Shown: positions 51,398 through 60,232 of the stretch, in pieces
Layout: each line of letters opens with the position of its first letter
Numbering within the stretch: the first letter of the stretch is position 1
Assembly: GCA_028820845.1 (NCBI GenBank)
Contig: JAPPII010000022.1
Span: forward strand, 1-64,000
Length of the DNA: 64,000 nt
DNA from: Candidatus Poribacteria bacterium
GTDB taxonomy: Bacteria; Poribacteria; WGA-4E; WGA-3G
Direction of reading: 5' to 3'
Program-made: the position numbers and the translations under genes
The notes under the pieces: generated by a model
What the model was told of the DNA's origin: nothing
The model's input: only the letters and a program-made list of their open reading frames with translations
Databases searched by the model: none

Positions 51398-51664
51398 GAG
51401 AAATTATCCTTTTTTTACTTTAGTTTGGACGGTTTCTGGAATGTGAACTCCGCTCGTAGTAGGGCAATTCATTGCCCGTTATTGACTTATGGACGTGCGA
51501 TAATGCACGTCGCATGAATCAACGGTATTCATGCCTTAGGGAAACCTGAACCGGGTCGAGTACGCCGCAAAATCGCACGACTACAAACCCACCTTCAAGG
51601 TCAAATTTGACGAAGGACTACAATCTCGAAAATCCTATAATCCTGTAAATCCTGGTTCAGGCCA
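51398..51664. repeat. Composite hairpin repeat array
   Basis: GTAGTAGGGCAATTCATTGC begins the block (51456), with hairpin GGGCAAT/ATTGCCC at 51462-51477. Hairpins GACGTGC/GCACGTC (51492-51511) and GCATGAAT/ATTCATGC (51512-51534) follow. An ACTAC pentamer near 51577 could close an outer stem with GTAGT. No gene is present. Confidence 0.7.
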
Positions 51665-52456
51665 TTAAACCCAGACAGTCGGTTCACGGTTTTCTGCGCG
51701 GTGTTCGTAGAGAAGCTTAACGTCATCCGGTAGTTTATCGAATGTCTCACCCGGAATCGTTGCCGTGTTCACACCGAAGAGTTCCAAATTGAGCCACCAC
51801 GGTGCGTATCTAACAACGACAGCCGTCCGTTTACCCGCGCTCGGATTTTCTGCGTTAGAGTGCCAAATCCGGCTATCCATAATAAGGACACTGCCCGCAC
51901 CACCAGTGGCTTGCAATTCACCATCAAGAGGGTTTCGGTCGCCAATACCGTCTGCTTTGCCTCTCGGATTCCGAAGGTCTATATGCGTTTTCGGAACAAT
52001 CCATGTGCCGCCGTTTTCCGTCGTGAAATCCGAGAGCATCCAGAGCGTTGTAATGCCAATAACAGCACTCGGAAACGGTTGTGGAATGTGCCATTTCTGG
52101 TTCAGATCATAAGGAAAATCGGAGTGATACGCACGCACCAATTCATAGTGGGGTGGACGAATCTTGTATTCCGTTTGAGATATCCGTACTTGCGGTCCCA
52201 ACAACTGTTGAATAACAGTGAGGAGCCGCGCATTCGCGAGATGTTCGGCAAATTTCGGCATAAAACTGATAACATTGCGTTCCCATCTGCCGTTGTCTTT
52301 GCTGAATTCGTTATAATCAGTCTCTGATGTTTCGACCTCTTCACGGACTGCGTCAACAACATCGGTGGGAATAACGTTCTCCAAGACACACCAGCCTTCT
52401 TCCCGTAACTGTGTAACGTGAGGTTTGATCGTCTCTAATAGGGTGTCAGTTTCCAT
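51665..52456 (-). CDS. Phytanoyl-CoA dioxygenase family protein
   Basis: A 263-aa Fe(II)/2-oxoglutarate oxygenase (PhyH family). AAGGAG stands in front of the start. The iron triad is visible as His111 and Asp113 in AYHSDFP and His199 in SRIWHSNAEN. The 2-oxoglutarate Arg is likely in GKRTAVVVRYAPW. GGTWIVPKTHI is the common jelly-roll strand. The substrate is unknown. It forms a two-gene unit with the SCP2 protein encoded 17 bases upstream on the same strand, which hints at a lipid-like substrate. Confidence 0.9.
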   Translation of the reverse strand: METDTLLETIKPHVTQLREEGWCVLENVIPTDVVDAVREEVETSETDYNEFSKDNGRWERNVISFMPKFAEHLANARLLTVIQQLLGPQVRISQTEYKIRPPHYELVRAYHSDFPYDLNQKWHIPQPFPSAVIGITTLWMLSDFTTENGGTWIVPKTHIDLRNPRGKADGIGDRNPLDGELQATGGAGSVLIMDSRIWHSNAENPSAGKRTAVVVRYAPWWLNLELFGVNTATIPGETFDKLPDDVKLLYEHRAENREPTVWV

Positions 52457-52473
52457 TGAAATCTCCTTGCGCG

Positions 52474-52872
52474 TTATGAATCGTAACCGGTTTCTCGTTC
52501 ACGGTTATAACGGACTGCTGTTTTAATGAGAGGTTCGAGTCGCATGACTTTGCCAAGCGAACCGATAACGCCAATCTCACGGGTCATTAGCGCACCCATG
52601 ACATTGAGTTTACCTGTCCAAAATTTGTAGGCAACGTCGCCTGTCATCGTGAGTTCAATATCTGGGTCAGTATCTTCGCCGATACCGCGAGCAATTGTCC
52701 ATTCGCCATTCGCTGCCGTTAGCGTCAGTGTACAGTCGGGTTGGGTGTAGTTGAACTGAACACGCAGGTTCAACGACTTGAGTGCCGCTTGTGCTTCTGG
52801 AAGCGTGGCGATTTCTTCAAAGAGTTCGCTGATGTAACTGTAAAGCTGGTCAGGTGCTTCAAATATAGCCAT
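52474..52872 (-). CDS. SCP2 sterol-binding domain protein
   Basis: A 132-aa single-domain protein. LRVQFNYTQPDCTLTLTAAN, DPDIELTMTGDVAYKFWTGKLNVMGALMTREIGVIGSLGKVMRLEPLI is the SCP2 fold with its hydrophobic tunnel. It probably binds a lipid or other apolar ligand in the cytoplasm and may deliver it to the adjacent PhyH oxygenase, which is inference from the gene pair. Confidence 0.85.
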   Translation of the reverse strand: MAIFEAPDQLYSYISELFEEIATLPEAQAALKSLNLRVQFNYTQPDCTLTLTAANGEWTIARGIGEDTDPDIELTMTGDVAYKFWTGKLNVMGALMTREIGVIGSLGKVMRLEPLIKTAVRYNRERETGYDS

Positions 52873-52924
52873 AATTTACGCTATAACATAACATAATAAC
52901 AGACTGGAGGTCAAATTAAAAAAA

Positions 52925-53455
52925 ATGAATCCATTGAAAACACTTCCTGAACAGAATGACTTTGTTTCGCGGGCTATTGCCTACGCGTCTCCAATCGGAT
53001 GTATCGGTATAGTTGCAGCGGATCGGGATCACATTTCGCATCTTTTCTTTACGGATGGCTTTCCATTCGATGAACCCTCCCACCTTCGAGTTCAGTATCC
53101 TGTGCTGACTCGTATGGAGGTGCTGCTTGACCGATATTTTGCGGGTCAACCGTTTGATACCGCCACGCTCCCGGTCCGAGTAGAGGGCGGCACTCACTTT
53201 CAGAACGAGGTCTGGGATGCTATCCGACAGATCCCTCATGGAGAGGTACGCAGCTACAGATGGATCGCCGAAAAGATAGGTAACCCCAAGGCTGTGAGGG
53301 CTGTCGGCAGTGCGGTCGGGGCAAATGCTGTTTCTATTTTTATACCGTGTCATCGGGTCATTAGAAGTGACGGGACATTGGGGGGCTACGGCGGTGGTAT
53401 AGAACGGAAACGCCAATTGTTGGCACTTGAAGGTTATCAAAAGGAGTTTTCTTGA
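52925..53455 (+). CDS. ogt: Methylated-DNA-protein cysteine methyltransferase
   Basis: A 176-aa single-use DNA repair protein that removes O6-alkyl groups from guanine. The N-terminal ribonuclease-like domain (ASPIGCIGIVAAD...ISHLFFTD) is followed by FQNEVWDAIRQIPHGEVRSYRWIAEKIGNPKAVRAVGSAVGAN and the acceptor Cys142 in IPCHRVIRSDG. All residues expected for activity are present. GGAGGT is 16 bases before the ATG. The next gene starts immediately after the stop. Confidence 0.95.
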   Translation: MNPLKTLPEQNDFVSRAIAYASPIGCIGIVAADRDHISHLFFTDGFPFDEPSHLRVQYPVLTRMEVLLDRYFAGQPFDTATLPVRVEGGTHFQNEVWDAIRQIPHGEVRSYRWIAEKIGNPKAVRAVGSAVGANAVSIFIPCHRVIRSDGTLGGYGGGIERKRQLLALEGYQKEFS

Positions 53456-54661
53456 ATGACATCTCAGAAAAATTTCGGTAAAACAACCCAAGCCATCCAT
53501 GCAGGTGAAACGTCGAAAGACACCGCCGAAAAAAGTGGAACCCCGTTGTTACCACCGATCTATCAAAACAGCACGTTCCGGTTCGCAACTGCCGCTGAAT
53601 GTGCAGAGGCATTCCGAGATGAAGAAAGCGGTTACGTCTACACCCGTTGGGGCAATCCGACGCAGGAGATATTAGAAAAGAAACTCGCTGTCCTTGAGGC
53701 GGGTGAAGCCGCACTCGCAACAGCGTCCGGGATGGGGGCAATCAGCGTTGCCCTGCTTACTGCTTTGGCTGAGGATGGGCATGTGGTCGCTATGGAAAAC
53801 CTCTATTCCGCTACGTTCCAAATCCTCAATGAAGACCTTCGACGGTTCGGGGTTGAAACAACATTTGTTGATGCCACAGACCCGACGCAAATTGAGCACG
53901 CCATCAGAACGGATACAAAGGTTCTCTATCTTGAAAGTCCGACAAATCCACTCTTAAAACTGGTTGACTTGCGGAAGGCTGCCGAGATCGCGAAAGCGCA
54001 CGGCGTAACCTCAATTATTGACAATACATTTTCAACGCCGTGCGGACAGCAACCGATTCCACTCGGTATCGATGTCGTCGTTCATAGCATGACAAAGTAT
54101 CTGAGCGGCAACGGGGCAGTTATCGCCGGTGCGATTGTCGGAGAAAAGACGTTCATTACGCGTGCTAAAGAAGGCGCGTTGCGCAACTTTGGAGCAGCTA
54201 TCAGTCCGTTCAATGCCTGGCTAACGCTGCATGGCATCGCGACGCTACCGTTACGCTATACACGACACTGTGAAAATGCTGGACGCGTCGCGGCGTTCCT
54301 TGAGGCGCACCCTGCGGTGGCATGGGTCCGTTATCCCGGTCTGCCCAGCCACCCACAGCACGAACTCGCCAAGTATCAAATGGATGCCTTCGGTGGTATG
54401 ATAACGATGGAACTAAAAGGTGGACACGCTGCTGGTGAAAGCCTTGTAGATCGACTTCAACTCTGCTCACTCGCAGTCAGTTTGGGAGACGTACGCACCC
54501 TCATTTGCCATCCTGCCTCAACAACGCATTCACATGTACCCGCGAAAATTAGACACCGCACCGGCATTACAGACGGCTTGGTCAGAATTTCTATTGGGCT
54601 GGAAGATATTGAGGATATCCTCGCAGACTTTGAGCAAGCCTTAGAGTCCTGTACCTCTTAG
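53456..54661 (+). CDS. Cys/Met-metabolism PLP enzyme (trans-sulfuration)
   Basis: A 401-aa PLP-dependent enzyme of the cystathionine gamma-synthase/O-acetylhomoserine sulfhydrylase/methionine gamma-lyase group. It has YTRWGNPTQEILEKKLAVLE, ASGMGAISVALL, YLESPTNPLLKLVDL, IIDNTFSTP, and the PLP lysine in VVHSMTKYLSGNG (Lys214). The end ICHPASTTHSHVPAKIRHRTGITDGLVRISIGLEDIEDI is typical. Which of the three reactions it catalyses cannot be fixed from sequence alone. It starts directly after the ogt stop. Confidence 0.92.
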   Translation: MTSQKNFGKTTQAIHAGETSKDTAEKSGTPLLPPIYQNSTFRFATAAECAEAFRDEESGYVYTRWGNPTQEILEKKLAVLEAGEAALATASGMGAISVALLTALAEDGHVVAMENLYSATFQILNEDLRRFGVETTFVDATDPTQIEHAIRTDTKVLYLESPTNPLLKLVDLRKAAEIAKAHGVTSIIDNTFSTPCGQQPIPLGIDVVVHSMTKYLSGNGAVIAGAIVGEKTFITRAKEGALRNFGAAISPFNAWLTLHGIATLPLRYTRHCENAGRVAAFLEAHPAVAWVRYPGLPSHPQHELAKYQMDAFGGMITMELKGGHAAGESLVDRLQLCSLAVSLGDVRTLICHPASTTHSHVPAKIRHRTGITDGLVRISIGLEDIEDILADFEQALESCTS

Positions 54662-55879
54662 GTTCTGAATATACGTTTCGCTGATACTGTTTGAAGGATG
54701 TGCGCCTTCTTTATGCGGTTCCGAAAACTCGGTGAGCAATTTCCGATATGCCTCGACCGCTAACTCCGTATCGCCGTTGTCTTCGTAGATTTTGCCAACC
54801 CAATATTGCGCTTGTCGGCGGTTGTCGTAATCGTATGTACTGTTATCAGCGACCTTTTGATACGCCTCAATAGCACTCGCCATATCTTGGTTAGCGTAGG
54901 CGATTTGCCCAATGTAAATTTGTGAGTTCGCAGTGTTTTCGTTGCGAGGATACAAATCGATCGCTGTTTCAAGTTGGGCAATAGCTTCGTCATACTTGCC
55001 GAGTCTTTCATAAGCCCATCCCCTATAGAAGTGAGCATCTTGCCCAGCTTTTGAATCTGGGTACAAATCGATAACCGTTTGATAGGCTGCTACCGCCTCC
55101 TCATATTTACCTTCCGCGAGATAGGTCTGCGCGATACCGAAACTCGCAAGTGGTGCCAAGGTAGGATCACCGGAATCAACGACGTTTGTGAATTCCACGC
55201 GTGCATTTTCGTATTCTTGCTTCTTGAGATAAATTTCGCCAGTAACGTACAGAATCTGGTAGAGGAGCGGACTATCGCTAAAGGGTTCACGAAGCGCATC
55301 CAGCTGTGCAAGCGCAATATTCAATTCACCTTTACCGTAGTAGCACATCGCTGTGTTAAACTGCGCCTGCTCCGACAGTTCACTCCCCGGATACGCCGTG
55401 ATTAATTGATTGTAAAGTGTCAGTGCGCGATCGTAGTATGCTGCGAGCGATTCCAGCGTCCCTGTCCGTTTTAACTCCTCCGCAATCTGGTAAGAGGCAA
55501 AGGCAATCGCGTACATCGAATCGTCCGCTAACTCGCTATCCGGATAATTGTTGATGATGCGACGAAAGAGGGCAAAAGCCTCTTCATCTGTACGTGGGAT
55601 ACGGGAGGCGAGTTGGTAGATAGCATCATCTGCCCAGAGGCTGTCCGGGTATTTCTCAAAAACTTCACGATAGGCAGCGCGAACTTTCCGCAAACGGTTT
55701 TTGTCTGGCTCATCTAATGTTATCGGAGGATTGTCGAGTGTCTGTGCTTCTGTCCATGCTTTGTCGGCGTTGTCATAATAGTGGGCATAACTTTCACTCT
55801 TGTTCGTGACGCGTCCCAACCAGAATCCGCCAGCAAGGGCGACAATAATACAAATTTCTGCGATTATGAACTGTTTCAT
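54641..55879 (-). CDS. Membrane-anchored TPR protein
   Basis: A 412-aa protein with an uncleaved membrane anchor (IIAEICIIVALAGGFWLG), then tetratricopeptide repeats. Clear units are FRRIINNYPDSELADDSMYAIA, YNQLITAYPGSELSEQAQFNTAMCYYGKGEL, YQTVIDLYPDSKAGQDAHFYRGWAYERLGKYDEAIAQLETAIDLYPRN, and VEAYRKLLTEFSEP. The YPDS-type ends resemble the YbgF/CpoB and BamD repeat style used in envelope complexes. It overlaps the upstream convergent gene's 3' end by 21 bases. Confidence 0.85.
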   Translation of the reverse strand: MKQFIIAEICIIVALAGGFWLGRVTNKSESYAHYYDNADKAWTEAQTLDNPPITLDEPDKNRLRKVRAAYREVFEKYPDSLWADDAIYQLASRIPRTDEEAFALFRRIINNYPDSELADDSMYAIAFASYQIAEELKRTGTLESLAAYYDRALTLYNQLITAYPGSELSEQAQFNTAMCYYGKGELNIALAQLDALREPFSDSPLLYQILYVTGEIYLKKQEYENARVEFTNVVDSGDPTLAPLASFGIAQTYLAEGKYEEAVAAYQTVIDLYPDSKAGQDAHFYRGWAYERLGKYDEAIAQLETAIDLYPRNENTANSQIYIGQIAYANQDMASAIEAYQKVADNSTYDYDNRRQAQYWVGKIYEDNGDTELAVEAYRKLLTEFSEPHKEGAHPSNSISETYIQNLRGTGL

Positions 55880-55945
55880 CTCTGTTCTCCTCGACCAAGT
55901 ATTTATTTTATAGTAGATTCCGTAAATACATTTACATTCTCAAAC

Positions 55946-56005
55946 ACCCCTGGTAGGTGCGGTTTCTAACCGCACACCCCTGGTAGGTGCGGTTTCTAAC
56001 CGCAC
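55946..56005. repeat. Two tandem 30-bp hairpin repeats
   Basis: The 30-bp unit ACCCCTGGTAGGTGCGGTTT...AACCGCAC occurs twice back to back (55946-55975 and 55976-56005), exactly repeated. Each unit folds into a GTGCGGTT/AACCGCAC hairpin. The rest of the 440-base gap around it is AT-rich and has no gene. Confidence 0.85.
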
Positions 56006-56191
56006 CGATGCGAAGTGTGAAATTAATCCTAAAATCTACTATAACTTATGTTAGCAAGGTTTTTGAAATATGTCAAGTATAGTTTAGTGTAGCAAATTTT
56101 GTGCCGCTCTGAAAAGCATTGAACAGAACACTTTGCAAAATGAACCAGAAATTACTGCACCAAATAGGGCAGACTTGCAGACTTAATTCCC

Positions 56192-56220
56192 TTGACAGCA
56201 TAACCACGGTTTGATAAAAT
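56192..56220 (+). promoter_or_regulatory. Sigma-70 promoter of the amino-acid importer
   Basis: TTGACA (56192-56197), a 17-bp spacer and TAAAAT (56215-56220) are near consensus, about 100 bases before the GTG start of the binding protein. Confidence 0.72.
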
Positions 56221-56319
56221 GTATAAAGATGTATCGAATGAAAATAAAAAACCTTAATCAACATATTTCCTTACAACGACCTCTGCGATAGGGGCACACC
56301 AAAAAGAGAGGATTTTTTT

Positions 56320-57336
56320 GTGCGCAAATTTTTGTTTCGCGTTTCCGCATTAATTTTAGTGACTTCATTGATGATCCCATTGCTCGCGAGCAGCGAAGAG
56401 GGAGTTCTGGACAGAGTAAAAAACAGGGGACGGCTAATTTGTGGGGTACACGGTAGCCTGCCTGGCTTTGGATTCCTCAATGAAAATGGTGAGTGGACCG
56501 GCTTTGATGTAGACTATGGGAGAGCGATTGCTGCTGCTGTACTCGGTGATCCGAGCAAGGTAGAATTTGTTCCACTGAAAGCACCCGAGCGTTTTCCCGC
56601 CTTACAGACAGGCGAGATAGATGTCCTCATCCGAAATACAACGTGGACGCTTACGCGCGACACCCAAGTCGGTGCCGATTTCGCGCCCCCAACCTTTTAT
56701 GATGGACAGGGATTTATGCTGCCGAAAGAACTCGGTATCACCTCCTTAGAGGAATTGGCAGGCGCAAGTATCGGTGTAACGGCGGGTAGCACCACCGAGC
56801 TAAATTTAACGGACACAATGCGGGCTTTGGGTGTCGATTTCAATCCTGTTGTTTTTGAAGAAATTGATACGCTCTACAACAGTTACGAACAGGGACGGTG
56901 TGACGTGGTAACCTCTGATAAATCGCAGTTGGTCGCACGTCGCCAAGTGCTCAAAGATCCAGAGGCGCATATTATACTTGAGGCGACCATCTCAAAGGAA
57001 CCCCTCGGACCTGTTACCGTCCATGGTGATAATAAGTGGAACGATGTCGTGAGTTGGACGGTTTACGCCACCTTTTTCGCTGAAGAACACGGCATTACAC
57101 AAGCCAACGCCAGTACCTTTGAAACCCAGAACCCCGAAATCCAACGGTTCTTAGGCAAAACCGGCGATATCGGAGAAAAACTCGGTTTGTCGAAAGATTG
57201 GGCGCATCAAGTCGTTTCTGCTGTCGGCAACTACGGTGAGATCTTTGAACGCAACCTCACACCACTCGGTCTACCCCGCGGGGTCAATAAACCGTGGACG
57301 CAAGGTGGACTCCTCTACGCCATGCCGTTCCGATAG
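56320..57336 (+). CDS. Amino-acid ABC transporter substrate-binding protein (AapJ-like)
   Basis: A 338-aa periplasmic binding protein starting at a GTG, ten bases after AGAGAGGA. The signal peptide (ALILVTSLMIPLLASSEE) is followed by the SBP_bac_3 fold: VLDRVKNRGRLICGVHGSLPGFGF, GEWTGFDVDYGRAIAAAVLGD, DVLIRNTTWTLTRD, ASIGVTAGSTTELNLTD, CDVVTSDKSQLVARR. It is closest in style to AapJ, which binds general L-amino acids. It heads a four-gene importer running to 60994. Confidence 0.93.
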   Translation: MRKFLFRVSALILVTSLMIPLLASSEEGVLDRVKNRGRLICGVHGSLPGFGFLNENGEWTGFDVDYGRAIAAAVLGDPSKVEFVPLKAPERFPALQTGEIDVLIRNTTWTLTRDTQVGADFAPPTFYDGQGFMLPKELGITSLEELAGASIGVTAGSTTELNLTDTMRALGVDFNPVVFEEIDTLYNSYEQGRCDVVTSDKSQLVARRQVLKDPEAHIILEATISKEPLGPVTVHGDNKWNDVVSWTVYATFFAEEHGITQANASTFETQNPEIQRFLGKTGDIGEKLGLSKDWAHQVVSAVGNYGEIFERNLTPLGLPRGVNKPWTQGGLLYAMPFR

Positions 57337-57364
57337 CGGAAACACCACTATACGGCAGACTGAG

Positions 57365-57493
57365 GTAAATGTTTCAATGACTATCGGTTGTCAGCAGCCA
57401 ATTGACAGTCAAAGAGCGTTGTGGCAGGTGAAAGTGTTGACAACTACCACGATGAGCCACTGACTGCTGACGACTGACGACTGACGACTATTA
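57365..57493. repeat. Heptamer-type repeat between importer genes
   Basis: ...CTATCGGTTGTCAGCAGCC... (57380) and TGACTGCTGACGACTGACGACTGACGAC (57462-57488) frame a 50-base AT-poor middle, in the same style as 24471-24613. The repeat ends four bases before AAAAAATG of the permease gene. Confidence 0.6.
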
Positions 57494-57497
57494 AAAA

Positions 57498-58667
57498 ATG
57501 GCACTAAATTCTACGACAATTCCTTTCTGGCGAGATGTTCGCGTCCTGCGCGTGCTACTCCAAGTCCTTTTTCTCATTGGTGTTCTTCTCTTAGCGGGTA
57601 TCCTCTACATGAATATGCTTAGGGGATTGAACAACCTTGGGTTAACGCTCAATCTCGAATTTCTGAAGAACGAAGCCGGGTTTGATATTTCTGAAGGGAT
57701 TGAGTACGACCCTTCAGATACCTATCTTAAGGCGTTTTGGGTGGGAGTGGTGAACACCCTAAAAGTGAGTCTCATAGGGATTGTGTGTGCAACAATTCTC
57801 GGACTCATTGTTGGTATCGCTCGCCTTTCGAGCAATTGGCTCATCCGAACTGTCGCTGCTGTCTACGTCGAATGTTTCCGAAACGTTCCGCTGCTACTCC
57901 AGATACTGTTCTGGTACACTGCCGTCATCCTTCAACTGCCGAGAGTTCGAGACAGTATTTCACTCTTTGGAGATGTTTTCATTAACCAGCGCGGGGTCTA
58001 CCTCCCTTCACCTGAACCGACTTCGGGTTTCAAGGTATGGAGTGTCTATCTGCTTGCAGGTCTTATCGTAGCTGCAATTCTCTATGTACTACGTGCGAGA
58101 CAACTTCGCCAACTTGAACTTCCTGGGTTTCGTGCCAAGTGGGCACTACCTGCTTTCCTAATCATCGCATTACTCGGATGGCTTCTGACACCAGAAAAGC
58201 CGTTCAGACTCGACCCGCCTGTTTTGAGAGGTTTTAACTTCGTTGGTGGCATCAGTTTATCCCCTGAATTCTCCGCACTTTTAATCGGGCTTTCTGTTTA
58301 TACGGGGGCGTTCATCGCTGAAGTGGTGAGAAGTGGCATACAAGCCGTCGTGAAAGGGCAACGCGAGGCTGCGAAAGCCGTCGGACTAAGTGAAGCACAA
58401 ACCCTGCAGTTAGTTGTTCTACCGCAAGCTGTCCCGATTATCGTGCCGCCCCTCACAAGTCAGTATCTCAACCTCACCAAAAACTCGAGTTTAGCGATTG
58501 CTATCGGTTTTCCAGATGTCTTCAGCATTGGGAACACGATGATGCTCCAAACAGGGCAATCCATACCTGTGTTTGCGATGATTATGGTAAGTTATTTGAT
58601 TATGAGCTTGACGACATCGGCGGCTATGAATTGGTACAATCGCTGGATTAACCGTGTTAGACGATAA
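57498..58667 (+). CDS. Amino-acid ABC transporter permease 1 (AapQ-like)
   Basis: A 389-aa inner-membrane permease of the HisMQ type. An N-terminal helix, a periplasmic stretch with FDISEGIEYDPSDTYLKAFWVGVVNTLKVSL, then FRNVPLLLQILFWYTAV. The coupling-loop signature is EVVRSGIQAVVKGQREAAKAVGLSEAQTLQLVVLPQAVPIIVPPLTSQYLNLTKNSSLAIAIG. The extra segment near residue 150-230 is usual for AapQ compared with short HisQ proteins. It would form the channel with the 58926 permease. Confidence 0.94.
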   Translation: MALNSTTIPFWRDVRVLRVLLQVLFLIGVLLLAGILYMNMLRGLNNLGLTLNLEFLKNEAGFDISEGIEYDPSDTYLKAFWVGVVNTLKVSLIGIVCATILGLIVGIARLSSNWLIRTVAAVYVECFRNVPLLLQILFWYTAVILQLPRVRDSISLFGDVFINQRGVYLPSPEPTSGFKVWSVYLLAGLIVAAILYVLRARQLRQLELPGFRAKWALPAFLIIALLGWLLTPEKPFRLDPPVLRGFNFVGGISLSPEFSALLIGLSVYTGAFIAEVVRSGIQAVVKGQREAAKAVGLSEAQTLQLVVLPQAVPIIVPPLTSQYLNLTKNSSLAIAIGFPDVFSIGNTMMLQTGQSIPVFAMIMVSYLIMSLTTSAAMNWYNRWINRVRR

Positions 58668-58689
58668 TTGAAAACCTAAATATGCCCTC

Positions 58690-58885
58690 TCTCGGTAGGT
58701 GCGGTTTTGCGGCGTACCCGCCCCCGGTTCATGCCACACGGCATGAATACCGTTGATTCTGAAGCCCACACGGGCTTCATACCCGGTGAATGCCCATAAG
58801 GCATGAATACCCGGGGAATGCCATGCGGCATTCATACCGTTGATTCTGATTCTGATTCATGCGACGTGCATTCTAACCGCACCGG
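58690..58885. repeat. Nested hairpin array between the two permease genes
   Basis: The outer arms GGTAGGTGCGGTT (58691-58703) and AACCGCACC (about 58876-58884) enclose at least four inner hairpins. These are TCATGCCACACGGCATGA (about 58728), GAAGCCCACACGGGCTTC (about 58762), ATGCCCATAAGGCAT (about 58791) and AATGCCATGCGGCATT (about 58817). Motifs GCATGAATACC and CGTTGATTCTGA recur between them. Confidence 0.8.
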
Positions 58886-58925
58886 ACACTACCGAAATAT
58901 TTATTTAATCTAACCGTACTGGATA

Positions 58926-60149
58926 ATGTCTATAGAGACTGAAGTAGAACTTATGGAAGAAATTAGACCTCCCAAGCGTACAATAGGTGTTTCGGCGTGG
59001 CTAAAAGAAAATCTCTTTAGCACATGGTACAACACGCTCTTAACCCTTGTCGCTCTGGGTTGTGTATACCTCCTTTTGAAGGGCATTTTGGTGTGGGCAT
59101 TCACGGACGCAAAATGGGGCGTTATTCCGGCGAATCTGCAACTTTTTGCGATCGGTGCCTATCCTATAGCCCAAGTCTGGCGCGTTTGGATTGTCCTTTA
59201 TACGGTGTGTGCCTTAGCAGGGTTAAGCGGCGGAATTTGGGGCGGATTAACACTCAGGTTTGCTGTCGGCATCGGAGGCGTTGGGGTCATAATCGCACTT
59301 CTATCGATGGGTATACCAACCTTTGGTTGGGCGACGCGTGGATGGATACTCGGCGCGGTCGTCCTGCTCGCAGTCTTTCTATTTCTTGGGAGCCGTAGTC
59401 AAAGCTTATTTCCAAAAATCCGCCGCTGGGTCCTCATTGGATGGTTATTCTCTTTTCCGTGGACCCTCATAATGCTACACGGTTTCGGCGAGAATGTTGT
59501 CCTCACAACAAATTGGGGTGGACTGCTGCTGACGCTGATTCTCGCTGCTGTCGGTATCTGTTTCTGTTTTCCGCTCGGTGTCCTACTTGCACTCGGAAGA
59601 CGGAGCTCTTTACCCGTTGTCAAATGGGTTTCAACCGCCTATATTGAGATAGTCCGTGGCGTACCCTTAATCACAATCTTGTTTATGGCGCAGGTCGTGA
59701 TCCCGATTTTTATGCCTGACAATATCCGCCTTGATAAAGTCCTGCGAGCGATGCTTGGGATAACACTTTTCTCTGCGGCTTACATGGCGGAGAACGTCCG
59801 GGGCGGACTTCAAGCGATTCCGAGGGGACAATATGAAGCCGCACAAGCAGTTGGACTCAACTATCCGCTGACGATGCTGTTTATCGTTTTGCCACAAGCA
59901 CTTCGTTCTGTGATACCCGCGATTGTTGGGCAATTCATAGCACTCTTCAAGGATACATCGCTCGTTACCATCGTCGGGTTACTCGATCTCTTGGGCATTG
60001 CGAAAAGCGTTATCGCAAACCCAGATTGGCTCGGATTGCAAGCCGAGGTATATATCTTCGTTGCCGTCATCTATTTTGTTTTTAGTTATTCAATGTCGTA
60101 TGTCAGCCAAAAAGTTGAAGAAGCACTCGGTGTTGGAAAAAACTTGTAG
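58926..60149 (+). CDS. Amino-acid ABC transporter permease 2 (AapM-like)
   Basis: A 407-aa HisMQ-type permease with several N-terminal membrane helices (residues 30-180), then RGVPLITILFMAQVVIPIFMPD and the coupling loop ENVRGGLQAIPRGQYEAAQAVGLNYPLTMLFIVLPQALRSVIPAIVGQFIALFKDTSLVTIVG. The extended N-terminus, with extra helices, is typical of AapM. The hairpin array lies before it, but the gene order still matches an aapJQMP operon. Confidence 0.94.
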   Translation: MSIETEVELMEEIRPPKRTIGVSAWLKENLFSTWYNTLLTLVALGCVYLLLKGILVWAFTDAKWGVIPANLQLFAIGAYPIAQVWRVWIVLYTVCALAGLSGGIWGGLTLRFAVGIGGVGVIIALLSMGIPTFGWATRGWILGAVVLLAVFLFLGSRSQSLFPKIRRWVLIGWLFSFPWTLIMLHGFGENVVLTTNWGGLLLTLILAAVGICFCFPLGVLLALGRRSSLPVVKWVSTAYIEIVRGVPLITILFMAQVVIPIFMPDNIRLDKVLRAMLGITLFSAAYMAENVRGGLQAIPRGQYEAAQAVGLNYPLTMLFIVLPQALRSVIPAIVGQFIALFKDTSLVTIVGLLDLLGIAKSVIANPDWLGLQAEVYIFVAVIYFVFSYSMSYVSQKVEEALGVGKNL

Positions 60150-60225
60150 TAGGGGCGGGGTTGCCCCGCCCGATTTTCTGCAATACACTGTAAGCGGGGT
60201 TTGAACCCCGATATCACAACGGATT
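60150..60225. repeat. GC-rich hairpin repeats before the ATPase gene
   Basis: GGGCGGGG TTG CCCCGCCC (about 60154-60172) and GCGGGGTT TG AACCCCG (about 60194-60210) are two strong hairpins. They could dampen or partly terminate transcription before the last importer gene, since neither is followed by a T-run. Confidence 0.7.
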
Positions 60226-60232
60226 AAAAAAA

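Noticed and set aside
58690-58885. Possible CRISPR array from regularly recurring short motifs
   Set aside because: The repeats are hairpins of different sequence and uneven spacing with no unique spacers of constant length, and no cas genes are present.
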